Below, piece after piece: positions 1 through 8,760 of a stretch of 28,640 nucleotides of DNA. The DNA lies in contig CAYLHF010000037.1 of assembly GCA_964383365.1 (NCBI GenBank), forward strand, positions 1 to 28,640, in the 5' to 3' direction. The notes under the pieces were generated by a model. The model worked only from the letters and a program-made list of their open reading frames with translations, was not told where the DNA came from and searched no databases. Origin of the DNA: CAYLHF01 sp964383365 (GTDB taxonomy: Bacteria > Bacteroidota > Rhodothermia > Rhodothermales > UBA10348). Each line of letters begins with the position of its first letter. Position 1 is the first letter of the stretch. The translations under genes and the position numbers were made by a program.

Positions 1-1428
1 CGACCGGATGCGGCGGACCAGTCGCCGGGTTAAGTCCGTGTAGGGTGGGCTGACCAGTCCGAAGACCCGGTGTCCGAGGTGCTGGCGAAGGACGGCTTTT
101 TCGTTGGTGAATGCCAGAAAACCCGCGTGTCCGTGTCCGCGTCCGGAGCCGCTCTGATTCAGACCACCGAATGGGAGTTCGGGATTGGCGAAGTGCAGGA
201 GCGTCTCATTGACACACGCCCCACCGGCGGGAATTTCGCTGAGAAATCGTTCGATCTGATCCGATTGGGTCGAAAAAACATACATCGACAGGGGCGGGGT
301 CATGGAATTGGCGCGCGCGATCGCTTCGTTCGAGGTCTCATAGGTCAGAACGGGTAAAATGGGACCGAATATTTCTTCCTCCATCACGCGCGCGCCATCC
401 GGAACGCTCGTCAGGATCGTCGGCTCGATATATCTGGTCGCAACGTCGTGGTGACCTCCGATCGCGACGGAGGCACCGGAATCTACGGCGTCGTCGAGCA
501 TCTCGATGAGGCGCTCTGTGTGGCGTGTGCTTACGATCCGGCTGTAATCGGGGGACTGCTGTCGGAGGGAGGACGAACTCCCGAAGGCCCGCTCGATTTC
601 CTGTTTGAGGAGCACCAGGAATGCGTCTGCAACCGAGGCCTCCACCAGCAGGTAGTCGGGGGCTATGCACGTTTGTCCGGCATTCGCAAATTTGCCGAAG
701 ACGATCTTTTTTGCGGCCAGTTCCAGATCAGCCGTTGCATCCAGGATGGCCGGACTTTTACCCCCGAGTTCGAGGGTGACACCCGCGAGGTAATGTGAGG
801 CAGCCTCCATAACAACACGGCCAACGGCCGGGCTACCGGTAAAGTAGATGTGGCGAAACGGATGCGAGAGCAGGTGCATGGATGTCGGTACGGACCCCTG
901 CAGGACGACTACTTCATCATCCGAAAAAACACGGTCGAGAATTTCTGCCACCACCCGGGCGGTGGCGGGCGTAAATTCCGATGGTTTGATTACTACCGGG
1001 CATCCCGCCGCCACGGCGCCTACAAGCGGTCCAAAGGTCAGGTTTATAGTGTAATTCCAGGGAGAAATGATGAGACCGACTCCCTTCGCTTCGTATCGTA
1101 TCTCAGATGTGGTTCCGGTAAGAAAGAGCGGAGTCCTGACGCGTTTTGGTTTCATCCACGTCGATAGATTCCTCCGGGCGTGTCGGAGTTCGAGGAGGAC
1201 CGGGTTTATTTCGGTGAGTTGTACCTCTTCGTACGGTTTGCTCAGATCGGCGTCGAGGGCCTCCAGAATGGCTGCTTCGGATTCCAGAAATATCGATTCA
1301 AGGCGCGCAAGCTTCTCAATCCGTTCGTCGACCGAAGTCGCGCGCAGGCGGGCCTCGCTCAACTTCAGTCGGCTGAAGGCTTCCCGAATATGATCGGGCG
1401 GTGTTTCTGTAATCCCTGTGGTTTCCAT
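1..1428 (-). CDS. Aldehyde dehydrogenase, class 3-like (3' end cut by window edge)
   Basis: Oxidises aldehydes to carboxylic acids with NAD(P)+; probably cytoplasmic or membrane-associated. I read this frame directly on the minus strand: it is open from the ATG at 1428 to the first base of the window, giving 476 codons with no stop. The motif VTLELGGKSP carries the general-base Glu at about residue 220. AGQTCIAPDYLLV carries the nucleophile Cys at about residue 254; the APDY continuation is characteristic of the ALDH3/coniferyl aldehyde dehydrogenase group. EEEIFGPILPV and PFGGLNQSGSG near residues 355-420 are also family blocks. The end of the visible frame (LVSPPYTDLTRRL) resembles the usual class 3 C-terminus, so only a few residues should be missing. 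The gene diverges from the PLP enzyme at 1595. The exact aldehyde cannot be read from sequence. The plus-strand open frames here are antisense shadows. Confidence 0.93.
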   Translation of the reverse strand, partial: METTGITETPPDHIREAFSRLKLSEARLRATSVDERIEKLARLESIFLESEAAILEALDADLSKPYEEVQLTEINPVLLELRHARRNLSTWMKPKRVRTPLFLTGTTSEIRYEAKGVGLIISPWNYTINLTFGPLVGAVAAGCPVVIKPSEFTPATARVVAEILDRVFSDDEVVVLQGSVPTSMHLLSHPFRHIYFTGSPAVGRVVMEAASHYLAGVTLELGGKSPAILDATADLELAAKKIVFGKFANAGQTCIAPDYLLVEASVADAFLVLLKQEIERAFGSSSSLRQQSPDYSRIVSTRHTERLIEMLDDAVDSGASVAIGGHHDVATRYIEPTILTSVPDGARVMEEEIFGPILPVLTYETSNEAIARANSMTPPLSMYVFSTQSDQIERFLSEIPAGGACVNETLLHFANPELPFGGLNQSGSGRGHGHAGFLAFTNEKAVLRQHLGHRVFGLVSPPYTDLTRRLVRRIRS

Positions 1429-1508
1429 GTGGAAGCGGTTGGGGGGCTGTAAAGAGCCGGAAGGTGACGAAGCGCGGTCGACGCATAAAGAAGATGCGCC
1501 GGTGCAGA

Positions 1509-1521
1509 TTACAAAATGTAA
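1509..1521. promoter_or_regulatory. 13-bp perfect palindrome in a divergent intergenic region
   Basis: TTACA-AAA-TGTAA forms 5-bp inverted arms around 3 bases in the 166-bp gap between the aldehyde dehydrogenase and dehydratase start codons. Its symmetry and position suit a dimeric repressor operator, but this is inference; a single short palindrome can also arise by chance. The rest of the gap (1429-1594) shows nothing else I can name. Confidence 0.3.
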
Positions 1522-1594
1522 CGGAAAGCCACACCGCCTTCAGCTATCTTGTGTCCTGTTTTCTTCCGGTCTCTCGTCGAACCAGTTCAACGAA

Positions 1595-2560
1595 ATGCTC
1601 ACGCACGAACTCATTTCTGAGGCAGCGTCCTTTCTTACGGGGCGTATTCGCCGCACCCCGGTCGAGTTTTCTCCTGGACTCTCGGCATCGCTTGGTACGT
1701 CCGTGTATCTGAAACTGGAGTGTCTGCAGGAGACCGGGAGTTTCAAGGTGCGCGGTGCCTTCTTCGCTCTCTCGCGCGCACAGAAGCGCGGTCTAGACCG
1801 GGTTGCGACGTGCTCTGCCGGTAATCACGGTAGAGGTATCGCGTTCGCGGCCAGGAAGTTGGGCATGGAAGCGACGATATTTGTCCCATCGGGCGTGGAC
1901 GAGTCGAAGGAGCGTGCCATGATCGCGCTCGGTGCCGATGTGCGTACGTCTGCCTTCATAGGGTATGACGACACCGAAGCCTGGGCGCTCGAAGAGGCCG
2001 AGCGAGAGGACCTCCCGTTTATCAGTGCCTATGACGATTATGACGTGATGGCCGCGAACGGCGGAACGGTTGGCCTCGAAGTCCTCGACCAGGTACCTGA
2101 GGCCCGTCGATTTGTGATGCCAGCCGGGGGGGGAGGTCACGGGGCCGGGTTTTCGTTTGTCGTAAAAGATCGCTACCCCGACGCCCACATTACGCTCTGT
2201 CAACACGAAGACTCGCCTGCCTTCAGGCTTTCGATCGAACGCGGCGAGGCCGTTACTGAACTGACCGGGTTCGAGACGCTGGCAAGCGGACTCGAAGGGG
2301 GCTTCGGTAGTAAAACCTTCGACATTCTCAAATCCCGGTACACCGACATCGTCCACGTCACCGAAGCCGAAATCCGTTCGGCAATGCGCTGGATGATGGC
2401 CGAACATCAGTACGTGATAGAGGGGTCGTCAGCCGTGGCTATAGCCGCCTGTTTCAGGGAGGAGTTTCAGCGATCCGATGCTCCGACCGTGCTTTTTATC
2501 TCCGGCCGGAATATCGGCATCGAATCGCTGAAGGGTGTGTTGAGGGAAGACGACGGGTAA
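1595..2560 (+). CDS. PLP-dependent serine/threonine dehydratase-like enzyme (fold type II)
   Basis: Likely deaminates a hydroxy-amino acid (Thr, Ser or a relative) to a 2-oxo acid and ammonia. The predicted 321 residues match the catalytic domain alone, so there is no C-terminal ACT regulatory domain as in biosynthetic IlvA. The PLP Lys is K51 in GSFKVRGA. SAGNHGRG at 74-81 is the substrate loop, and GGGGHGAG at 178-185 is the phosphate-binding glycine loop, with His where many relatives have Leu. ISGRNIG near the C-terminus takes the place of the usual SGGN, so Arg replaces the second Gly. The frame is open upstream to 1418, but the family normally starts at an HELISEA-like helix, so I chose the ATG at 1595. 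The deviations at both loops leave substrate specificity open: threonine dehydratase, serine racemase or hydroxyaspartate dehydratase are all possible. Confidence 0.88.
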   Translation: MLTHELISEAASFLTGRIRRTPVEFSPGLSASLGTSVYLKLECLQETGSFKVRGAFFALSRAQKRGLDRVATCSAGNHGRGIAFAARKLGMEATIFVPSGVDESKERAMIALGADVRTSAFIGYDDTEAWALEEAEREDLPFISAYDDYDVMAANGGTVGLEVLDQVPEARRFVMPAGGGGHGAGFSFVVKDRYPDAHITLCQHEDSPAFRLSIERGEAVTELTGFETLASGLEGGFGSKTFDILKSRYTDIVHVTEAEIRSAMRWMMAEHQYVIEGSSAVAIAACFREEFQRSDAPTVLFISGRNIGIESLKGVLREDDG

Positions 2561-2581
2561 TCCTTCTACCTCAAAAAATAA

Positions 2582-4228
2582 TTATTCACCACTCGACGGC
2601 GCGACGCGTGGTGCCTGCAGCGGCTTCCTTGGAATTTTCTGGTCTCTCTCGGCCGTATGGTAGACAAAGGATGCAATCACGGTTGCCGCCTGCTGCAGGT
2701 CCTCTGAAATGGTGTGGTCGTACACATCCATATTTGAATGATGCGTCTTGACACCGTACGAAATCGGCTCCTGAATGAATTGAAAACCAGGTAGTCCGAC
2801 GCCGTCAAATGAGAGGTGATCGGTGCCTCCGGTATTGTTAATCGTCAGCGTCGATGCACCCAGATCCTCGAACGGAGCGAGCCATGCTCGGAAGATGGGT
2901 GCGACGGCTGCGTTTCCCTGCATATAGACTCCGCGAACTTTGCCCGTACCGTTGTCCATGTTGTAGTAGGCTGAAAGTTTTTCGTGGTCCGGTTTGAACG
3001 ACGTTGGGGGTTGTCCACGCCCGGCCGATTCGGCAAAATGCTCCCCTACGTAAGCGCGCGAGCCGAGTAAACCCTGTTCTTCACCAGTCCACAATCCGAT
3101 CCGGATGGTTCGTCTAGGACCATGGTTTTCGGAGGCATAAACAGCCTTCAGAATCCGCATGACTTCCATCATAACGGCCGAACCTGCCGCATTGTCTGTC
3201 GCACCGGTCCCTGCGTGCCATGAATCAAAATGTCCTCCAAGCATAACGATTTCGTCACCAATCGAGTCATCTGTCCCCTCGATCTCCCCGAACAGATTGT
3301 ATTCCATTGGATCATCGTCCGTCCACTTGACCTTCACCATCAGGTCGATCGTGACCGGGATCTTCTTCTCGAGCAGGCGAACCATCCGGTTGTACGGCTC
3401 GACCGATGCCGTGAGTTGAGGGACCGTGGTAGGGGCGGACGTATCATATGCCCTTGGTCCGCTTCTGTAATTGGCATTCGGAGGCGTCGGTACACTCGCT
3501 CCAGATACGAAGATCGTACCGTAATCACCCTTGGATCCCCGATCCAGAACGGCCAGAGGCTTTTCGTTGAAAATGAAATTTCTGACCTTCTGCTGGAAGC
3601 GAAACCGGCGAAGTCGTTCCTCGCTGAAACGGAATTGGCCACCGCCAGGCGTTGGCGGTGCCGCATTTGCCAGGGTAAGCAGATCAGCGTCCGATCGTCT
3701 CCTGGCGATAGCCTCGAATGGCTCACTCAGTTCACGGTCGGTCTGCATCAAAACAATCTTGCCAGCCAGTTTGCCCCGGTAGGATTCCAACTCTTCCTCG
3801 TTCGTAGCGCTCACCATGATGGCCTCGCCGGATACGTGGCCATCCGTACCCGGTGACCACGCCTTCGGATACGCATTTACGCTGAATGAACTGTAGGGAG
3901 TAGAGGCGGAGACGTTGAAATGATCGACACTCCAACCGCGGCCAAACGGCCCCCAGGCTTCCTTGTGGACGTTTTTCAGTCCCATTTCTTCGAGCGCGCC
4001 GAGGGCCCACGTCGTAGCGCCATCGAGTTCCGGCGATCCCGTGAGTCGGCCGCCGTACACGTCCGTCATCCAACCCAGGTAGTTCATGACGTGACTGTTG
4101 TCGAGGCCCTGTTCGCGGATGAGCGCAATGGCATCTTCGTCGACTGGTTCCCTGGTCTGTGCTGCAGCGAACGAAATACTCAGAATGGTGATCAGGAGCA
4201 CGGCCGACGATCGAGGAATCAATTTCAT
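2582..4228 (-). CDS. Secreted M28-family metallopeptidase (carboxypeptidase Q/aminopeptidase-like)
   Basis: Zinc exopeptidase that trims peptides outside the cytoplasm. Residues 1-23 form a Sec signal peptide ending AAAQ, followed by an N-terminal extension typical of the PGCP/CPQ branch. A PA-like insert, probably involved in substrate access, spans roughly 125-290. The M28 domain spans about 310-525. Metal ligands and catalytic residues are readable: H333 in GGHFDSW, D345 in GATDNAAG, the Glu pair E383/E384 in TGEEQG, D425 in YNMDNG, and a His in THHSNMD (496-497). The length of 548 residues fits secreted bacterial members. No T9SS sorting domain is seen, so it may be periplasmic or a substrate of another route. 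It diverges from the Asp-box protein at 4399 with a 170-bp gap and converges on the dehydratase with only about 20 bp between stop codons. Confidence 0.93.
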   Translation of the reverse strand: MKLIPRSSAVLLITILSISFAAAQTREPVDEDAIALIREQGLDNSHVMNYLGWMTDVYGGRLTGSPELDGATTWALGALEEMGLKNVHKEAWGPFGRGWSVDHFNVSASTPYSSFSVNAYPKAWSPGTDGHVSGEAIMVSATNEEELESYRGKLAGKIVLMQTDRELSEPFEAIARRRSDADLLTLANAAPPTPGGGQFRFSEERLRRFRFQQKVRNFIFNEKPLAVLDRGSKGDYGTIFVSGASVPTPPNANYRSGPRAYDTSAPTTVPQLTASVEPYNRMVRLLEKKIPVTIDLMVKVKWTDDDPMEYNLFGEIEGTDDSIGDEIVMLGGHFDSWHAGTGATDNAAGSAVMMEVMRILKAVYASENHGPRRTIRIGLWTGEEQGLLGSRAYVGEHFAESAGRGQPPTSFKPDHEKLSAYYNMDNGTGKVRGVYMQGNAAVAPIFRAWLAPFEDLGASTLTINNTGGTDHLSFDGVGLPGFQFIQEPISYGVKTHHSNMDVYDHTISEDLQQAATVIASFVYHTAERDQKIPRKPLQAPRVAPSSGE

Positions 4229-4398
4229 GGGTAGGTCCCTGTATTTTGGTGTGCGTTGGGTGACGAAGTTCTGTACGGAGCAGACGATCCTGAATCGGAT
4301 TCAAGTGGTCCGATTCCTTAACCCGATGTACCTTTGGACGAATCGATGCCAGATTCCATTCCCTTCGTTTATTTTCTCGCAAACGACGAGTCGATCCT

Positions 4399-7356
4399 AT
4401 GCGATTACCCTCCTTTTTTCGAGCGATCTCCCGAGTGGTGGCGATCGTTTTTATCATTATTTCCAGGTCTGGATCGGCCCAGGCCTTCCAGGTCCGACAC
4501 AATACCGACCCGGTAATGAACAATCCGGTGTCGGCGACAACGGTTGCTGTTCGCGACGCGGGGGTTCAGAGGCGGGCGGATCTCGAGAAAAAATCGCTGG
4601 TGGCCACCGTACCCGTACGCAGTATCGGACCTACGGTGATGAGTGGTCGAATCGTAGATATCGATGCGTCGCCCCTGGATCCGACGCACATGTACATCGC
4701 CTACGCGTCGGGAGGTCTGTGGGAGAGCACGAACAACGGGCAATCATTCACCCCCGTTTTCGACAATCAAAACGTGATGACTATCGGTGATATCGCCGTC
4801 GACTGGGCCCATGGCGGTACGATTTGGGTGGGGACCGGAGAGAATAATTCGAGTCGGTCTTCCTACGCCGGCGACGGTATGTACCGGTCCGATGACGGAG
4901 GAAAAACATGGTCCCGGATGGGTCTGGAAGCGACTGAGCGAATTGGACGCATTGTGCTGCACCCCGAAGACCCGGATATACTCTGGGTCGCTGCGCTCGG
5001 ACACCTGTATTCTCCGAACGAGGAAAGAGGGGTCTACCGGAGTGAGGACGGAGGAAAAACGTGGACACGGACGCTTTTCGTGGATGAAAATTCGGGTGCC
5101 ATCGATCTGGTCATCGATCCAGACCATCCTGATATTCTGTACGCCGCCACCTGGCAGCGGGCGAGACGGGCATGGAATTTTGTAGAGAGCGGGACGGGAT
5201 CGGGAATTTTCAAGAGCGTTGATTCGGGCAAGACGTGGACACGCCTCGATACAGGAACGAGCGGCCTGCCGACCGGAGACGGCCTCGGCCGGGTGGGCCT
5301 CGATATCTTTCCCGGCGATTCGAGTGTGCTCTATGCGGTGATCGACAATCAGAATCGGCGTCCGGAAGAGAATGCCGAAGAAGATGGGGACGGTCTCACC
5401 CGGGATGATTTTCGGAGTATGTCGCGGGAGGCATTTCTGAATGTGGATCCGGAGCGCATTGGGGACTATCTCAAGGCCGAACGATTTCCGAAAAAGTACA
5501 CCGTCGAGGTCGTCACCGAGAAGGTAAGATCGGGAGAAATTACGCCCCTGGACCTCGTGGCGTTCGTTGAAGATGCCAACGCGCAATTATTCGATACCAA
5601 TGTGATCGGCGCCGAAGTCTATCGTTCAGATGATGCCGGTGCCACCTGGAAACGGACACATGAGGGTTACCTGGACTCAGTCTACAATTCGTACGGGTAC
5701 TATTTCGGGCAGATTCGAGTGGCACCCGACAATGCCGATCAGATCTACATTCACGGCGTCCCGATTCTGCGCTCGGACGACGGGGGAAAGACGTTCACAT
5801 CGGTCGGCGAGCGGCACGTGCACTCCGATCATCACGCACTCTGGATCGATCCGAACGCCAGTTCCCACATCCTCAATGGCAACGACGGTGGGCTGAACAT
5901 ATCCTATGACAGCGGAGAGACGTGGGTAAAGGCAAACACACCGTCTGTGGGTCAGTTTTATGCCGTTCAGGTGGATGACGCCGATCCATACAACGTCTAT
6001 GGCGGCCTTCAGGACAATGGCGTCTGGGTGGGGCCGCACACGTATCGGGCCAGCTATTCGTGGTATGCATCGGGCGACTATCCGTATGATTTTCTCGCGG
6101 GTGGCGACGGTATGCAGGTAGAAGTCGACACACGGACCAACGACATCATCTATACCGGATCCCAGTTCGGATTCTATACCAGAATCAATCGAACAACGGG
6201 CAAGCGCATCTCGATCCGACCCCGTCACGAGCTGGGTGATCGACCGCTCCGCTTCAACTGGCAGGTCCCCATTCATTTGTCCCGGCACAATCAGGACATT
6301 TTGTACTACGGTGCCAACAGGCTTTTCCGGTCGATGAATCAGGGGAAAAGTTTCGAGGCGATCTCGGAAGATCTGACACACGGTGGACAGCCCGGTGACG
6401 TGCCATATGGCACCCTTGCGACCATCGATGAATCGCCCCTTCAGTTCGGGCTGATCTACACGGGAAGCGACGACGGCTACGTCTATGTGACAGAAGATTC
6501 GGGGCACGAGTGGACAAGAATCTCAGATACCCTGCCGCAGAATCTATGGATATCGCGAGTCGAGGCGTCGGCGCACGAGAAGAGTCGCGTTTACGTGTCG
6601 CTAAACGGGTATCGATGGGATGATTTTTCGTCGTACGTTTATCGGTCGGATGATTTCGGAAAGACGTGGCTCCGGATCGGGAAGGACCTTCCGGCTGAGC
6701 CGGTGAATGTAATTACGGAAGATCCGGAAAATGAGAACCTGCTATATGTCGGGACGGATCACGGACTCTACGCCTCTCTCGATGGCGGAGAGTCATTCGG
6801 GCTGATGTCTTCGGCTCTACCGGGTGCGCCGGTTCACGATCTGAAGATACAGGCGACGGCGCACGATCTGGTTATCGGAACGCATGGACGCTCGCTCTAT
6901 CTGGCGGATGTTGCACCGGTAGAGGCCCTCACAGACGAGCTTCAGGCAGAACCCGTTCATGTTTTCGACATTCCCGTCCAGAGCTACAACTCTTCCTGGG
7001 GGCGCAAGCGGGCGGTGTGGTCCACCGCGTCGGTCCCGGATGTTTCTATCGTCTTCTTCGCGGGAACGCCGGGCGAGGCCCGGATAGTTATTTCCTCAGA
7101 AGATGGGGAGGTACTCAAAACGATGACACAGGAGGTATCTCGGGGCCTGAATTATGTATCCTATGATCTCTCGATTGATCCAGAAGCGGGGGAGAGGATG
7201 GCATCTGACCTTGGTGAAGGAGATGAAGGCGAGATCGAACGGAAGCCAGCCGACAACGGGGTCTGGTATCTCTCCCCCGGGGAGTATCGGATGCGGGTCT
7301 CGCTGGGAGGAGAAACCGATGAAACAGGCCTGGAGATCGAGGAACGACGTCGGTAG
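4399..7356 (+). CDS. Large secreted Asp-box (BNR/VPS10-sortilin-like) beta-propeller protein
   Basis: A 985-residue protein of the VPS10/sortilin-like family often annotated as glycosyl hydrolase BNR repeat protein. An N-terminal hydrophobic stretch (about 8-29, ending SAQA) acts as a signal peptide. At least ten Asp-box motifs of the form S-x-D-x-G-x-T-W can be read, starting near residues 162, 213, 272, 408, 457, 500, 643, 697, 748 and 791; they mark successive propeller blades, probably two propellers. An acidic helical insert with no Asp box lies at about 320-400. The last 130 residues form a beta-rich domain ending in charged residues, without a T9SS signature. Known relatives are secreted and common in Bacteroidota and Gemmatimonadota, often beside peptidases; the divergent M28 peptidase gene fits that pattern. 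No enzymatic residues are visible, so glycosidase activity should not be assumed. Confidence 0.88.
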   Translation: MRLPSFFRAISRVVAIVFIIISRSGSAQAFQVRHNTDPVMNNPVSATTVAVRDAGVQRRADLEKKSLVATVPVRSIGPTVMSGRIVDIDASPLDPTHMYIAYASGGLWESTNNGQSFTPVFDNQNVMTIGDIAVDWAHGGTIWVGTGENNSSRSSYAGDGMYRSDDGGKTWSRMGLEATERIGRIVLHPEDPDILWVAALGHLYSPNEERGVYRSEDGGKTWTRTLFVDENSGAIDLVIDPDHPDILYAATWQRARRAWNFVESGTGSGIFKSVDSGKTWTRLDTGTSGLPTGDGLGRVGLDIFPGDSSVLYAVIDNQNRRPEENAEEDGDGLTRDDFRSMSREAFLNVDPERIGDYLKAERFPKKYTVEVVTEKVRSGEITPLDLVAFVEDANAQLFDTNVIGAEVYRSDDAGATWKRTHEGYLDSVYNSYGYYFGQIRVAPDNADQIYIHGVPILRSDDGGKTFTSVGERHVHSDHHALWIDPNASSHILNGNDGGLNISYDSGETWVKANTPSVGQFYAVQVDDADPYNVYGGLQDNGVWVGPHTYRASYSWYASGDYPYDFLAGGDGMQVEVDTRTNDIIYTGSQFGFYTRINRTTGKRISIRPRHELGDRPLRFNWQVPIHLSRHNQDILYYGANRLFRSMNQGKSFEAISEDLTHGGQPGDVPYGTLATIDESPLQFGLIYTGSDDGYVYVTEDSGHEWTRISDTLPQNLWISRVEASAHEKSRVYVSLNGYRWDDFSSYVYRSDDFGKTWLRIGKDLPAEPVNVITEDPENENLLYVGTDHGLYASLDGGESFGLMSSALPGAPVHDLKIQATAHDLVIGTHGRSLYLADVAPVEALTDELQAEPVHVFDIPVQSYNSSWGRKRAVWSTASVPDVSIVFFAGTPGEARIVISSEDGEVLKTMTQEVSRGLNYVSYDLSIDPEAGERMASDLGEGDEGEIERKPADNGVWYLSPGEYRMRVSLGGETDETGLEIEERRR

Positions 7357-7365
7357 ATACAGCCG

Positions 7366-8643
7366 TTACGGGATCGAGCGCTTTCCGGGGTCGCGAAGTA
7401 CAAGCGCATACGACTCTGCATCCGGGAATTGCGACATCGATCGGAGGATGTTCAGGTATCCGTCTCGGACCGTTGTAAAGTCGGCCTCGAATGAGGTCGG
7501 GACCGGTCCCACACTGGGGAATTTCTCCCGGAGGTGGTTGACCTGACGGTTATTCTTCCAGAACCGGTAGCAGACGTGGTTGCCGGTGGCCTGCCCCGTA
7601 TGACCGACATAGCCGATTACCTGGCCCTGTCTAACATGGACGCCCGGCCGAATACCGCGGGCGATTTTCGACATGTGCAGGTAGCCAGTTGAGTACGTTC
7701 CATTGTGGCGGATCTTGACCCAATTTCCGTTGAACCGCTTGTATCTCGCCTCCAGCACGACGCCGTCACCGGTAGCGCGAATCGGGGTGCCGTATGCGGC
7801 GACGTAATCCGTTCCCAGGTGGGCTTTGTAGCGTTTCGAGACCGGGTGAAACCGGCGCATGCTGTATCCGGAACTGATTCTCGAATATTTAACCGGTGCG
7901 ACAAGGAAGGCCTTTCGTAGACTCTCACCCTTCTCGTCGTAATACTCGTCAACCGTTCCCTCCTCGAAATGAAAGGCGAAATAGTCGTCCCCGAAATGCT
8001 GGAAACGGGCTGCGTGTACGCCTGAAATACCAATCCGCTCATCCCCGACCCAGGTCTCGTCAAAAATGATCTTGAACGCATCTCCTTTCTGGATACGATA
8101 AAAATCAATCTGCCAGGCAAATATTTCAGACAGCCGAATGGCGAGTTCGGGGCTGATGTCCTGATCGGAGAGGGTCTGATAGAGGGAATGTGTGATTATG
8201 CCCGTCGCGATACGAGGCCGAATCTCGACGGGCCGGTTCGAGATCGTTGCCGAGAAGTTATCGCGCGTCGCGAATGTGACGTAGGACTGGCGATCGATTT
8301 CGTAGACCAGATACTCGGGTACGTCCAACGAGTCCACGTAGACGCGAAACGCGTGACCGGCCCGCAATCTCCGGACATCGAAGTGCTCCTTGGTTTCCGA
8401 AGCCAGGTTGACGATGGCCTGGTACGAAATAACATATGGGTTGAGGAGATCCGAAAACGTCTGGTTGCGTCCGATCTTTCCGTCGATCACCCGATACCGT
8501 TCTGACGGGATCCCATATTCGTCGGTCGAATGAATGACCGGAGCGGATTCAGCGACCACCTGATCGTGGTCATCAGGGAGGAGAAACCACGTGAGCGTGG
8601 CGGCAACGAAGACCGTTGCTGCAATGACGAAATGTCTGTTCAT
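7366..8643 (-). CDS. M23-family peptidoglycan endopeptidase, membrane-anchored
   Basis: Likely cuts peptide cross-links in the cell wall from the periplasmic side. Residues 5-22 form a single hydrophobic anchor or signal. The N-terminal half (about 45-245) resembles the OapA/LysM-like region of MepM-type proteins. The C-terminal M23 domain (about 255-385) has H275 and D279 in AHLGTDY, H323 in GYLHMSK, and GNHVCYRFW at 355-363. The last motif differs from the textbook HxH: H356 is kept but the second His, a zinc ligand, is Cys358. As far as I recall, HVCYRFW occurs in many Bacteroidota M23 proteins, so this is probably an active variant. The gene converges on the Asp-box gene with 9 bp between stops. 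A TATCTTTC box 60 bp upstream may be its promoter. Confidence 0.92.
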   Translation of the reverse strand: MNRHFVIAATVFVAATLTWFLLPDDHDQVVAESAPVIHSTDEYGIPSERYRVIDGKIGRNQTFSDLLNPYVISYQAIVNLASETKEHFDVRRLRAGHAFRVYVDSLDVPEYLVYEIDRQSYVTFATRDNFSATISNRPVEIRPRIATGIITHSLYQTLSDQDISPELAIRLSEIFAWQIDFYRIQKGDAFKIIFDETWVGDERIGISGVHAARFQHFGDDYFAFHFEEGTVDEYYDEKGESLRKAFLVAPVKYSRISSGYSMRRFHPVSKRYKAHLGTDYVAAYGTPIRATGDGVVLEARYKRFNGNWVKIRHNGTYSTGYLHMSKIARGIRPGVHVRQGQVIGYVGHTGQATGNHVCYRFWKNNRQVNHLREKFPSVGPVPTSFEADFTTVRDGYLNILRSMSQFPDAESYALVLRDPGKRSIP

Positions 8644-8703
8644 CGAGAAGAGAATAGCGGTCGTGCGACGGTTAATAGAAACACGGTATCGCTATGGGCG
8701 AGA

Positions 8704-8711
8704 GAAAGATA
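8704..8711 (-). promoter_or_regulatory. Possible -7 promoter element for the M23 gene
   Basis: On the minus strand this reads TATCTTTC, close to the Bacteroidota -7 consensus TAnnTTTG, and lies about 60 bp before the start codon at 8643. No convincing TTG -33 element sits at the usual distance. The same octamer occurs upstream of the next minus-strand gene, at 10563-10570. Confidence 0.28.
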
Positions 8712-8760
8712 CAAAAAGATCGAGTCCTGTGATGAATCGGGCCGGAGTAGCCGATCCGTT

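Noticed and set aside
70..1393. Several plus-strand open frames of 68-116 codons over the first 1.4 kb
   Set aside because: They are antisense to one continuous minus-strand aldehyde dehydrogenase frame with intact catalytic motifs; none resembles a protein family.
1418..1594. Upstream extension of the dehydratase frame
   Set aside because: It overlaps the divergent gene start and adds residues not expected in the family; the ATG at 1595 fits the family N-terminus.
3230..3856. 208-codon plus-strand frame
   Set aside because: Antisense to the M28 peptidase; high Arg/Ile composition without recognisable motifs.
4238..4250. TATTTTGG resembling a -7 promoter box for the Asp-box gene
   Set aside because: It is 150 bp from the start codon and no TTG lies at the right distance upstream; too weak to list.
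4744..6507. Two long minus-strand frames of 276-280 codons
   Set aside because: Both are antisense to the Asp-box protein, whose repeats are clearly on the plus strand.
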